NCBI GenBank assembly: GCA_001593925.1
Contig: LUCD01000121.1
Coordinates: forward strand, 1-5,501
Reading direction: 5' to 3'
DNA from: Candidatus Bathyarchaeota archaeon B26-1
GTDB taxonomy: Archaea > Thermoproteota > Bathyarchaeia > Bathyarchaeales > B26-1
DNA: 5,501 bases
Within the stretch, counting starts at the first letter, position 1. Every line of letters starts with the position of its first letter. Below, piece after piece: positions 1-5,501 of this stretch. A program made the position numbers and the translations under genes. The notes below the pieces were generated by a model, which had not been told where the DNA came from, searched no databases, and worked only from the letters and a program-made list of their open reading frames with translations.

Positions 1-112
1 CTTGATCTTTAGGTTTTAACCCAACGGCCCTTACCCACTTCTTAGGGAGCGAGATTATGTAGGTGGAGCCTCCAGTGATCTGAATCTTTCTTAACTCTGC
101 AGGTAAGCTCAT
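1..112 (-). CDS. AbrB/SpoVT-domain PhoU-like regulator, N-terminal fragment
   Basis: Reading leftward from an ATG at 112-110 there is an open frame that runs off the window edge, giving 37 codons. The visible protein begins MSLPAELRKIQITGGSTY and continues IISLPKKWVRAVGLKPKD. The 'RKIQ-TGGSTY-SLPKKWV---GLK--D' pattern is the swapped-hairpin AbrB/SpoVT DNA-binding domain found at the N-terminus of archaeal PhoU-type phosphate regulators. The start is well supported: GGTGA at 123-119 lies six bases before the ATG, the same spacing as at pdxS. In such proteins one or two PhoU helical domains usually follow, but that part lies outside the window. The alternative is a stand-alone AbrB-family regulator. 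The gene is divergent from pdxS and shares its upstream region. The domain call is by pattern recognition; the full function is inferred. Confidence 0.75.
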   Translation of the reverse strand, partial: MSLPAELRKIQITGGSTYIISLPKKWVRAVGLKPKDQ

Positions 113-118
113 GAGGAT

Positions 119-123
119 TCACC
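119..123 (-). promoter_or_regulatory. Shine-Dalgarno site of the AbrB/PhoU-like gene
   Basis: On the minus strand GGTGA ends six bases before the ATG at 112-110. It is complementary to the usual archaeal 16S rRNA 3' end, and it fixes the start of this truncated gene. Confidence 0.6.
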
Positions 124-144
124 GCATACATAGATTAAACTATA

Positions 145-154
145 TTCTATAGAA
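145..154. promoter_or_regulatory. TTCTATAGAA palindrome, possible promoter element of the leftward gene
   Basis: TTCTATAGAA is a perfect 10-base palindrome inside an AT-rich tract. It lies about 26 bases before the GGTGA site of the leftward gene, which is where an archaeal TATA box would be expected if transcription starts just before that site. It could be the TATA element itself or a regulator site covering it. Assignment is by position and composition only. Confidence 0.3.
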
Positions 155-330
155 CCAACATATACAATTATCTTTTTCTATAAGTTATTATCGGGAAGTA
201 TGTATGTAGAGAAGTCGGCTCGATTCCGCATTGTTGTGGCGGGCGTGAAGGGAGCCTTCAGGTTCATTCGGCTTGGCCAAGCTGAGCTGGGCTGTCCTTA
301 AAGGGCCATTAAGTGACGGTGTTGGATGAC

Positions 331-344
331 CGTAAATTTTATAG
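331..344 (+). promoter_or_regulatory. Candidate BRE/TATA promoter of pdxST
   Basis: The sequence CGTAAA followed by TTTTATAG resembles an archaeal BRE plus TATA box. Its centre is about 26 bases before position 366, so the predicted transcript would have a short leader of roughly 15 bases containing the GGTGA site at 371-375. This geometry is typical for archaeal genes. The transcription start itself is inferred. Confidence 0.5.
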
Positions 345-346
345 TT

Positions 347-358
347 AAGTTATAACTT
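347..358. promoter_or_regulatory. AAGTTATAACTT palindrome, candidate operator of pdxST
   Basis: AAGTTATAACTT is a perfect 12-base palindrome lying between the predicted TATA box and the predicted transcription start of pdxS. A dimeric repressor bound here would block RNA polymerase. AT-rich DNA yields such palindromes by chance, so the operator role is inferred from position. Confidence 0.35.
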
Positions 359-370
359 TAATATTTTAAA

Positions 371-375
371 GGTGA
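371..375 (+). promoter_or_regulatory. Shine-Dalgarno site that sets the pdxS TTG start
   Basis: GGTGA is followed by six bases and then TTG at 382-384. It is the strongest ribosome-binding site near the gene. It supports the TTG start and therefore an N-terminal extension of PdxS compared with bacterial relatives. The other in-frame TTG at 421 has only a weak AAAGG before it. Confidence 0.6.
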
Positions 376-381
376 AGGAAG

Positions 382-1348
382 TTGATATCACTTGTTAGTT
401 CAGTTTTGAGACCCAAAGGCTTGAGAACCGAAAAGCTGGAAGGTGCCGAGGTATTCCGCGGGACAACGTTGGTGAAACGAGGTTTCGCCCACATGTTGAA
501 GCACGGGGTTATCATGGACGTCACCAACGTGGAGCAGGCTCAGATAGCTGAGGACGCGGGCGCCGTCGCCGTGATGGTTCTGGATAAGCTCCCCTACGAT
601 GTTAGGAGGGCTGGAGGGGTCGCCCGTACAGCAAGCCTAGAAGCTATCCAAGCAATCTTAGACCACGTCACGATCCCAGTTATGGCGAAGTGCAGGATTG
701 GGCACACTTACGAGGCTCGGGTTTTAGAAGAAGCCGGGGTCGATATGATCGATGAGTCGGAGGTTCTCACACCAGCCGACGAGAAGAGGCATATATGGAA
801 GTGGGACTTTACAACGCCCTTCGTTAATGGGGCTAGGAACCTCGGAGAAGCCCTACGAAGGATCGAGGAGGGAGCATCTATGATCAGGACGAAGGGTGAG
901 CCTGGAACGGGAAACGTCGCTGAGGCTGTCAAGCATATCCGCATCGTAAACAACGAGATAAGACGTGTAAGAGCGGTCTATGAAGACGGGGACCACGAGG
1001 AATTGATTAGGATCGCTAGGGAGCTCGGAGCCTCATATGAGATCGTTGCCGAGACCGGGAGGCTTGGGAGGCTTCCCGTCGTGAACTTTGCGGCTGGGGG
1101 CATAGCGACGCCCGCCGAATGCGGCCTTAATGATGACTCTCGGATGCGACGGGGTCTTCGTAGGCTCAGGAATCTTCAAGTCTGAGGACCCGGCTGAGAG
1201 GGCTCGAGCAATAGTTTTGGCCACAACGTTCTATGATGATCCATCCGTCGTGGCTGAGGCTCAAAGGATGATAGACGAGAGGAAGTCCATGTTAGGCTTC
1301 GACATAGAGAAGCTAGAGCTGAGGATGCAGGAAAGGGGAACGGATTGA
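382..1348 (+). CDS. pdxS: PLP synthase lyase subunit PdxS, frameshifted
   Basis: PdxS condenses ribose 5-phosphate, glyceraldehyde 3-phosphate and PdxT-supplied ammonia into pyridoxal 5'-phosphate in the cytoplasm; the family forms a dodecameric (beta/alpha)8 barrel. Visible hallmarks are VIMDV with Asp46, the active-site lysine Lys103 in PVMAKCRIGH, the second lysine Lys171 in RTKGEPGTGN, and VNFAAGGIATPA at 234-245. The two lysines are 68 residues apart, as in Bacillus PdxS (Lys81/Lys149). After codon 245 the frame breaks: an extra base within GAAT (1117-1120) makes the original frame run through nonsense to a TGA at 1183-1185. The next frame resumes exactly with the expected AALMMTLGCDGVFVGSGIF and ends in LRMQERGTD at 1348. 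The repaired protein is about 321 residues against about 294 in Bacillus. Most of the excess is a roughly 20-residue N-terminal extension created by the TTG start. As sequenced, the product lacks the GSGIF phosphate-binding loop and would be inactive. Intact homology on both sides favours a sequence error. Confidence 0.93.
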
Positions 1349-1962
1349 AGCGCTTAAAGATAGGTGTCTTCGGCCTCCAAGGCGATATAGAGGAGCATGT
1401 AGCCATAACGAGACTTGCCCTAGCCCGTATGGGACTGGAAGGGGATGTTATCTGGGCAAAGACGGCGGAGGACATCAAAAGCCTAGACGGCCTCATAATA
1501 CCTGGAGGAGAGAGCACGGTCATTGGGAGGTTGGCAGAGTATAATAGAGCCCTGAAAACAGTCAAGGAGCGAATATATGAGGGTATGCCGGTTCTTGGAA
1601 CGTGTGCAGGCCTAATTATGCTTGCGAGGAAGGTTTACGACAGGGTTGTAGGCGAGGTTAGACAGCCAATCCTAGGCGTCATGGACGTGGTTGTTGAAAG
1701 GAACGCCTTCGGCAGACAGAGGGAATCGTTCGAGGTAAACTTGAGAATCCCCGTGCTCGGAGAGGAACCCTTCAAGGGAGTATTCATAAGGGCTCCAGCC
1801 ATCCGCGGGATGGGACCCAAAGTTGAAGCATTATGCAGGCTTAATGAGATCGTCGTTGCGGCTAAGCAACACAACATGATAGGCGTATCCTTCCATCCAG
1901 AACTCACAAACGACACGAGACTCCACCAATACTTCATAAAGATCGTTAGAGATGTCACGTAA
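1345..1962 (+). CDS. pdxT: PLP synthase glutaminase subunit PdxT
   Basis: PdxT hydrolyses glutamine and channels ammonia to PdxS. The 205-residue protein has the normal family length and all class I glutamine amidotransferase features: IGVFGLQGD at the N-terminus, PGGES at 53-57 (oxyanion region), the nucleophile Cys87 in GTCAGL, and His184/Glu186 in SFHPEL completing the triad. The family segments RNAFGRQRESFE (119-130) and FIRAPAI (147-153) are also present. The start is a TTG whose bases overlap the pdxS stop (TTGA, 1345-1348), with GGGG at 1335-1338 six bases upstream, so translation is probably coupled to that of pdxS. If the pdxS frameshift were real, pdxS ribosomes would stop about 160 bases upstream and coupling would be lost. 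The frame is intact throughout. Confidence 0.97.
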   Translation: MKRLKIGVFGLQGDIEEHVAITRLALARMGLEGDVIWAKTAEDIKSLDGLIIPGGESTVIGRLAEYNRALKTVKERIYEGMPVLGTCAGLIMLARKVYDRVVGEVRQPILGVMDVVVERNAFGRQRESFEVNLRIPVLGEEPFKGVFIRAPAIRGMGPKVEALCRLNEIVVAAKQHNMIGVSFHPELTNDTRLHQYFIKIVRDVT

Positions 1963-1980
1963 ACTTCGGGCTTCCAACAT

Positions 1981-3132
1981 TTATGTAAATATCTTTTTAG
2001 TAGTTGTATTCCTCATGAACTTTTTCTCCACCAGATTCTTTAATCTAAGAAATTTTTGGTGGCTGTGCTGGAAGAACATCTTGTATGCTTGGCAGAAGTA
2101 GCTACGATCCAACCCTAGCTGGATCGAATGCTTGAGACAGCCGGCGTTGCAGTACTGGAGCCATCGACAATCCCCACAGTTCTCCGCAAGCTTGCTCTTC
2201 ATCGTTCTAAACTCGGCTAACCGTCTGCTCATTAGAATCTCCTCCAACGGCTGATCCGTCAAGTTTCCCAAGAACCACCTTGGCTCAACGAAGAAGTCGC
2301 ATACGTAGACGTCGCCGTTGAACTCGACCACGATGTACTTTCCGCACTGCCTGCTGAAGACGCAGGAGGGGGACTCTCCAGTCACGTAGGAGATCAAGAT
2401 ATCATCGAAGTCTCGGACGTAGACCTCTGGGACTCCCGGGGCCGTCCATTCATCGAAGACCTCGCAGAGGAACCTTCCATACTCTTCAGGTGTGATGGAG
2501 TATTCCGCTAAGCCTCCGGTTTTTGGGTCCCTCTCAACGCATGGTATGAACTGTAGGTATCGGAATCCTTGTCCAGTTAAGAACCGGTAGAGCTCTCTGG
2601 GACGCCTGACGTTACGGTTATTCAGCAAGACAAGGATGTTGAATTTGACGTTGAACCTCTTAAGCCATTCTATGCCCCTCATAACAGCTCCGTAGGAAGG
2701 ATTGCCGAAGCGGTCTTTACGGTAGTAATCATGCATTTCGGGAGGGCCGTCTAGGCTAACGCCCACCAGAAAGTCGTGGTTAGCCAAGAACTTAGCCCAT
2801 CTCTCATCGATTAACGTCCCGTTGGTCTGGAGGCTATTGTGAACGATCTGCCCCGGAACCTTGAAGAGCCTCTGATACTCAACGGCCTTCCGGTAGAAGT
2901 CTAAACCTATTAACGTCGGCTCCCCTCCCTGCCAGCAGAAGGAGACCTCCGCCGAGAGAGCCATCGACTGGGCGATCAGCTCCCGGAGAACCTTAAGGCT
3001 CATCCTGTGAACGCGGGTCTCGGGATAAAGCTCCGCGGCTTTAGATGAATAGAAGCAGTAATCGCACCTGAGGTTACAGTCTGAGGAGACAGGCTTGACG
3101 AGGACGCTTATAATGTTAGGAATCTGACCCAC
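1981..3132 (-). CDS. Anaerobic sulfatase-maturating enzyme, radical SAM/SPASM
   Basis: This enzyme converts the active-site Cys or Ser of a sulfatase into C-alpha-formylglycine without oxygen, using S-adenosylmethionine. The 383-residue protein has the radical SAM motif CNLRCDYCFY (Cys19, Cys23, Cys26), the SAM-site WQGGEP at 67-72, LQTNGT at 101-106 and SLDGP at 126-130. The C-terminal SPASM region has the eight cysteines for two auxiliary [4Fe-4S] clusters: Cys257, 263, 278, 319, 322, 328, 332 and 347. Asp279 directly follows Cys278, matching the catalytic aspartate known in the Clostridium perfringens enzyme, and the cysteine spacing is almost identical to that enzyme. The start is GTG at 3132-3130 with GGAG at 3144-3141, eight bases upstream. 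It lies 81 bases downstream of the sulfatase gene, its likely substrate, on the same strand. Another SPASM peptide maturase is possible but much less likely in this context. The tail is basic and ends at a TAA. Confidence 0.92.
   Translation of the reverse strand: MGQIPNIISVLVKPVSSDCNLRCDYCFYSSKAAELYPETRVHRMSLKVLRELIAQSMALSAEVSFCWQGGEPTLIGLDFYRKAVEYQRLFKVPGQIVHNSLQTNGTLIDERWAKFLANHDFLVGVSLDGPPEMHDYYRKDRFGNPSYGAVMRGIEWLKRFNVKFNILVLLNNRNVRRPRELYRFLTGQGFRYLQFIPCVERDPKTGGLAEYSITPEEYGRFLCEVFDEWTAPGVPEVYVRDFDDILISYVTGESPSCVFSRQCGKYIVVEFNGDVYVCDFFVEPRWFLGNLTDQPLEEILMSRRLAEFRTMKSKLAENCGDCRWLQYCNAGCLKHSIQLGLDRSYFCQAYKMFFQHSHQKFLRLKNLVEKKFMRNTTTKKIFT
1994..1998 (+). terminator. Possible T-run terminator of pdxST
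   Basis: A TCTTTTTAG tract occurs about 30 bases after the pdxT stop, inside the tail of the opposing gene. Archaeal transcription often ends at short T-runs without a hairpin. The gap between the convergent genes is only 18 bases, so the transcripts probably overlap. The evidence is weak. Confidence 0.25.
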
Positions 3133-3182
3133 CCTGGATTCTCCAATACTTTTCCTTTATCTCAGTCAGACCTATTAACATC

Positions 3183-3215
3183 AAGAAGAAAAGCCTAATT
3201 TATGATTTTCTTCTT
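3183..3215. repeat. 10-base perfect inverted repeat between sulfatase and anSME genes
   Basis: AAGAAGAAAA (3183-3192) and TTTTCTTCTT (3206-3215) are exact reverse complements separated by 13 AT-rich bases. The repeat includes part of the sulfatase stop codon. In RNA it would form a weak hairpin with only two G-C pairs, ending in a TTTTCTTCTT arm in the minus-strand transcript. It could partly terminate or process the message, or bind a protein, setting sulfatase versus maturase levels. Chance formation from purine-rich tracts is possible. Confidence 0.4.
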
Positions 3216-4566
3216 ATCTTGCCATTCTTACTAAACGGACTTGCCCGTTACGGTCCGGCGGCTTCGTTCCGTCGTCTATCGTTCCGTCCCTTGAAGGATC
3301 GGTGTACCTCGCGAACCAGGATTCCATCTCCGCCTTGAGCTCCTCGATCCTTCCCCTCTGGAACGGGTCGTTGATTAGGTTCTGCCTCTCATCCGGGTCA
3401 GCGGCTAAGTCGTATAGCTCGTTGGGGCCATCCGGATACCGATGGATATACTTCCACCTCCGCGTCCTGATCATGCGTACGGGGCCATACTCGTCAAATA
3501 TAACGATGTTCTTCCGTCCCTTCACAGGTTGATCAAGCAGTAGCGGCAGGAAACTTGAGCCTGGGAGATTCCCTCCCTCAGGAACCGGGAGACCAAGATA
3601 CTCAAGGAGGGTCGGCATAAAATCGTAGGCGCTAACCATTTCATCCTGAATTTTTCCCTGAGGAATTCGTCCCGGATGGCTGAATATGCACGGAACCCTT
3701 ATAGAGTTCTCGTACATGTTCCTCGGCCAGGTTGCGTTTCCCTTCCCCCATATACCGTGATGCCCGCAGCTGAACCCGTTGTCGCTCATGAAGACTATCA
3801 GGGTTCTATTCCGGAGGCCCAACTCTTCTAGGTGATCGAGGATTCTCCCCACATCCATGTCCATAGCCGTCACCGCCGCGAAGTATCCCTTGAGGCACTC
3901 TCGGTTGCCGAAGCATTGCAGGTTATACTTCGTCCATGGATGGGGCTCCTCCTGTGGACAAGTCTCGAATCGGCAGTTGTCGTATGAATCCACGATCTCC
4001 TTGGGATGGTTGTTTATCCATGGGCTGTGGGGAGCCGTGTAATGGACGCTCAGGTAGAAGGGTTCGTCCATGTGAAGATCGATGAACTTCAACGCCTCAT
4101 CCGTGATTAGGTTGGTCACGTAGCCCGGCTCATTCACAAGCCTGCCCTCACGCACCATCGGGGCATTATAGTAGGGCCCTCCTCCCTTCTGGTGTACGTA
4201 CCAGTAGTTAAAGCTGAACTGTGGATGCTGGCTGTCTCCCAGATGCCATTTTCCGCTAATCCCGCAAACGTACCCGTGCCTAGCCATAATGTCGGTATAT
4301 GAGGTCTCCCCCTCCATGTACCTTATAGCATCCGGCCCTACGTTCCCTCCGCGTATCCAGTCGTGAACCCCATGTTGGGAGGGAATTCGGCCGGTGAAGA
4401 GCGTAGCTCGGCTCGGTGAACATACAGGAGTCGCTACAAAGAAGTTCTTGAAGAGCATTCCTGTCTTAGCCAACTCATCGATGTTCGGCGTTCGAATCTC
4501 ATGGTTCCCGTAGCATCCTGCGGCCCAGACACCCTGGTCGTCCGTCAGTATAAAGACCACGTTCAT
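3214..4566 (-). CDS. Cys-type (formylglycine) sulfatase
   Basis: This is an alkaline-phosphatase-superfamily arylsulfatase-like enzyme that hydrolyses sulfate esters. I place the start at the ATG at 4566-4564 (MNVVFILTDDQG, where family similarity begins), with AGGT at 4578-4575. The open frame extends to an ATG at 4650 (478 residues; numbering here uses that form). Signature features are Asp37/Asp38 for metal, CSPSRATLFTG with Cys77 as formylglycine precursor (TGT codon), GKWHLG with Lys134/His136, His208 in APHSP, Asp290/Asn291 in SDNG, and Lys303 in WGKGN. The C-terminal ELYDLAADPDERQNL is typical of the family. No signal peptide or membrane helix is seen, so the enzyme is probably cytoplasmic and acts on small or imported substrates. 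The substrate cannot be told from sequence. The gene lies between the permease and its maturase, probably in one transcription unit. A cluster of four cysteines (226, 231, 246, 252) is unusual. Confidence 0.93.
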   Translation of the reverse strand: MNVVFILTDDQGVWAAGCYGNHEIRTPNIDELAKTGMLFKNFFVATPVCSPSRATLFTGRIPSQHGVHDWIRGGNVGPDAIRYMEGETSYTDIMARHGYVCGISGKWHLGDSQHPQFSFNYWYVHQKGGGPYYNAPMVREGRLVNEPGYVTNLITDEALKFIDLHMDEPFYLSVHYTAPHSPWINNHPKEIVDSYDNCRFETCPQEEPHPWTKYNLQCFGNRECLKGYFAAVTAMDMDVGRILDHLEELGLRNRTLIVFMSDNGFSCGHHGIWGKGNATWPRNMYENSIRVPCIFSHPGRIPQGKIQDEMVSAYDFMPTLLEYLGLPVPEGGNLPGSSFLPLLLDQPVKGRKNIVIFDEYGPVRMIRTRRWKYIHRYPDGPNELYDLAADPDERQNLINDPFQRGRIEELKAEMESWFARYTDPSRDGTIDDGTKPPDRNGQVRLVRMAR

Positions 4567-4638
4567 GTAGGATGACCTGTCATGAACGGTCGTTTCAGGC
4601 ATAGATTCCATCCTCAATCTGGTCAACCGCAATCCTCG

Positions 4639-4647
4639 TTTTATAAA
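4639..4647 (-). promoter_or_regulatory. Candidate TATA box of the sulfatase-anSME operon
   Basis: On the minus strand TTTATAAAA immediately follows the most upstream ATG (4650) of the sulfatase frame. An archaeal TATA box here predicts a transcription start near 4617, downstream of that ATG. The long start would therefore not be in the message, which favours the ATGs at 4602 (GAGG nine bases upstream) or 4566 (AGGT eight bases upstream). The site also suggests that sulfatase and anSME can be transcribed independently of the upstream permease. Confidence 0.4.
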
Positions 4648-4650
4648 CAT

Positions 4651-4740
4651 GTTCTACTAGCGTATTTTAGGTTTCTTTGCTCTGTAATTATGTAGAGTTT
4701 TGGACGTTGCTTCCCTAGCATCAGTTCTCAACTGGCCGCC
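4651..4740. other. Intergenic spacer between permease and sulfatase genes
   Basis: Ninety bases follow the restored permease stop, rising in AT content toward the sulfatase start. Apart from AT-rich upstream promoter context I see no gene, strong hairpin or repeat. If the sulfatase begins at 4566 the spacer is 174 bases, long enough for an independent promoter. Confidence 0.4.
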
Positions 4741-5501
4741 TCAGTACCAGCCTAGGGTTCCCTCCCGCTTAGCCCTCGCCACGCCCCACCTGAATATCTT
4801 GTAGCCTAGGGGGAGAAGTATGACGGCGAAAAGTGAACCCTTCAGAAATTCAAGCTGCGTATGCGGGTCGAGGATTTGTTAGCATGGAGAGCCTGCAGAG
4901 GTGGTAGACCCACGTCTGGGGGAGAAGCCAAGAGACGATCGAGGCTCCGGGGAAGAAGATCGTGTCCAAGTAGACTACTGGGAAGGCTATTCCGGAGAAG
5001 AGGTTCTGGAGGATGTTTATCGCCCAAGTGACGGGGTCCTCCGACTTCGTTACGATCCTCAAACCGGTGGAGATCATGGCCAACCCCACGAGTATAGCGG
5101 CGGAGACTATGAAGGCTATTATCGTACATGGCACGTTCAAGTTCAGCCTCACATTGAACAAGTAGATGCCGATGAGGAGGTACGGGATGAATGTGAGCAC
5201 GGAGAGGATGTATCTCCACATGACATTACCGATCACGAAGACGGGTGTGCTCACACCGGTCATGAGGATGGTCTCGAGGGTCCAAGGGTTCAGCTGCCTC
5301 TGCACCCCTTGAACTAGGGGCATTATGAGGTTTCCTATGGCGATCCCAACCACGAGGAAGGAGATGTAGTCGCTTCCATACATCTCGTTTACCGGTCTCT
5401 GCACGTAGGTGGCGCTCACCCCCCATGCGAAGACCCCTATGAAGATGTTGATGAGCTGGGTGACCATGGCTGTCTTGTATGTTGTCCAAGTGTAGAAGTC
5501 C
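4741..5501 (-). CDS. ABC-2 type transporter permease, 5'-partial and frameshifted
   Basis: This is a membrane permease subunit of an ABC-2 type exporter. The start lies beyond the right edge: the frame is open to the last base (DFYTWTTYKTAMVTQ from 5500). Hydrophobic segments are visible around AMVTQLINIFIGVFAWGV, ISFLVVGIAIGNLIMPLV, VIGNVMWRYILSVLTFIPYL, TIIAFIVSAAILVGLAMI and a re-entrant or helical ILQNLFSGIAFPVVYL. The loop RQLNPWTLETILMTGVS corresponds to the family's GTLE coupling-helix region. The frame stops at 4850-4852 after TNPRPAYAA, which is too early. In the next frame QLEFLKGSLFAVILLPLGY and then KIFRWGVARAKREGTLGWY follow, ending with TGA at 4743-4741; this is the expected last helix and basic tail. 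One extra base between about 4853 and 4880 (candidates are the AAA or CCC runs) explains the break. The ATPase partner is not in the window and the cargo is unknown. Confidence 0.85.

Larger units (their letters stand above)
113..381. other. Divergent intergenic control region
   Basis: This stretch separates the leftward regulator gene from rightward pdxS. Its two flanks (about 124-195 and 330-370) are strongly AT-rich and look like promoters, whereas about 205-330 is clearly GC-richer. The middle contains a 12-base palindrome GCTTGGCCAAGC (271-282) and a 33-codon ATG frame at 200-301. I see no tRNA, no convincing C/D-box RNA and no conserved protein here. The GC-richer core could be a short leader, a small RNA or degraded coding sequence, but none of these can be supported from the sequence. 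Confidence 0.5.

Noticed and set aside
230..285. Possible tRNA around GGTTCATTC (261-269)
   Set aside because: The T-loop-like string lacks a pairing T-stem, and no acceptor stem or anticodon arm can be folded around it.
1114..1185. Programmed +1 frameshift in pdxS
   Set aside because: There is no in-frame stop at the slip point, no slippery run and no upstream Shine-Dalgarno stimulator. PdxS is not known to use recoding.
1176..1565. 129-codon minus-strand frame over the pdxS end and pdxT start
   Set aside because: It lies opposite conserved PdxS and PdxT coding sequence, has no ribosome-binding support and shows low-complexity Ser/Pro composition, so it is a shadow frame.
4849..4857. prfB-like programmed +1 shift at GCT TGA in the permease
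   Set aside because: The stop is adjacent, but a tRNA on GCT would pair poorly after slipping to CTT. No stimulator lies upstream, and a simple extra base anywhere in 4853-4880 explains the break.
4842..5219. 125-codon minus-strand frame and a 138-codon plus-strand frame at 4901-5317
   Set aside because: Both are out-of-frame readings of the permease gene: His/Pro/Arg-rich or Asp/Glu/Gly-rich translations with no recognisable motif, while the permease frame shows clear membrane helices.

Overview
The window looks archaeal. Shine-Dalgarno sites are GGTGA/GGAG type, set 6-8 bases before starts that are often TTG or GTG. A TTTTATA-type TATA element with an A-rich BRE-like flank precedes pdxS. 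The left edge holds the start of a PhoU-type regulator with an N-terminal AbrB/SpoVT domain, a form typical of archaea. A Bathyarchaeia or other Thermoproteota-like lineage, probably from a metagenome, is a reasonable guess, but sequence alone does not settle it. No RNA gene, CRISPR array or mobile element was seen.

Layout. Positions 1-112 (-) carry the first 37 codons of the AbrB/PhoU-like regulator. Positions 113-381 are a divergent control region with an AT-rich promoter at each end and a GC-richer middle. Positions 382-1348 (+) are pdxS and 1345-1962 (+) are pdxT, the two subunits of DXP-independent pyridoxal 5'-phosphate synthase, overlapping by 4 bases. The pdxT end and the opposing gene end are only 18 bases apart. 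On the minus strand, read right to left, are a 5'-truncated ABC-2 type permease (5501 to 4741), a Cys-type sulfatase (4566 or 4650 to 3214) and a radical SAM/SPASM anaerobic sulfatase-maturating enzyme (3132 to 1981).

How the genes work together. PdxT releases ammonia from glutamine for PdxS, which builds PLP from ribose 5-phosphate and glyceraldehyde 3-phosphate. In the minus-strand cluster the radical SAM enzyme would oxidise Cys77 of the neighbouring sulfatase to formylglycine without oxygen, making it active. The sulfatase has no visible signal peptide, so desulfation is probably intracellular. The permease just upstream may belong to the same cluster, but its cargo is unknown.

Two genes are broken by a single extra base each. 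pdxS shifts frame at about 1117-1120 and recovers its complete conserved C-terminus in the next frame. The permease shifts at about 4853-4880 and recovers its sixth membrane helix and basic tail, ending at 4741. Both downstream parts are well preserved, which points to sequencing or assembly error, or to very recent mutation.
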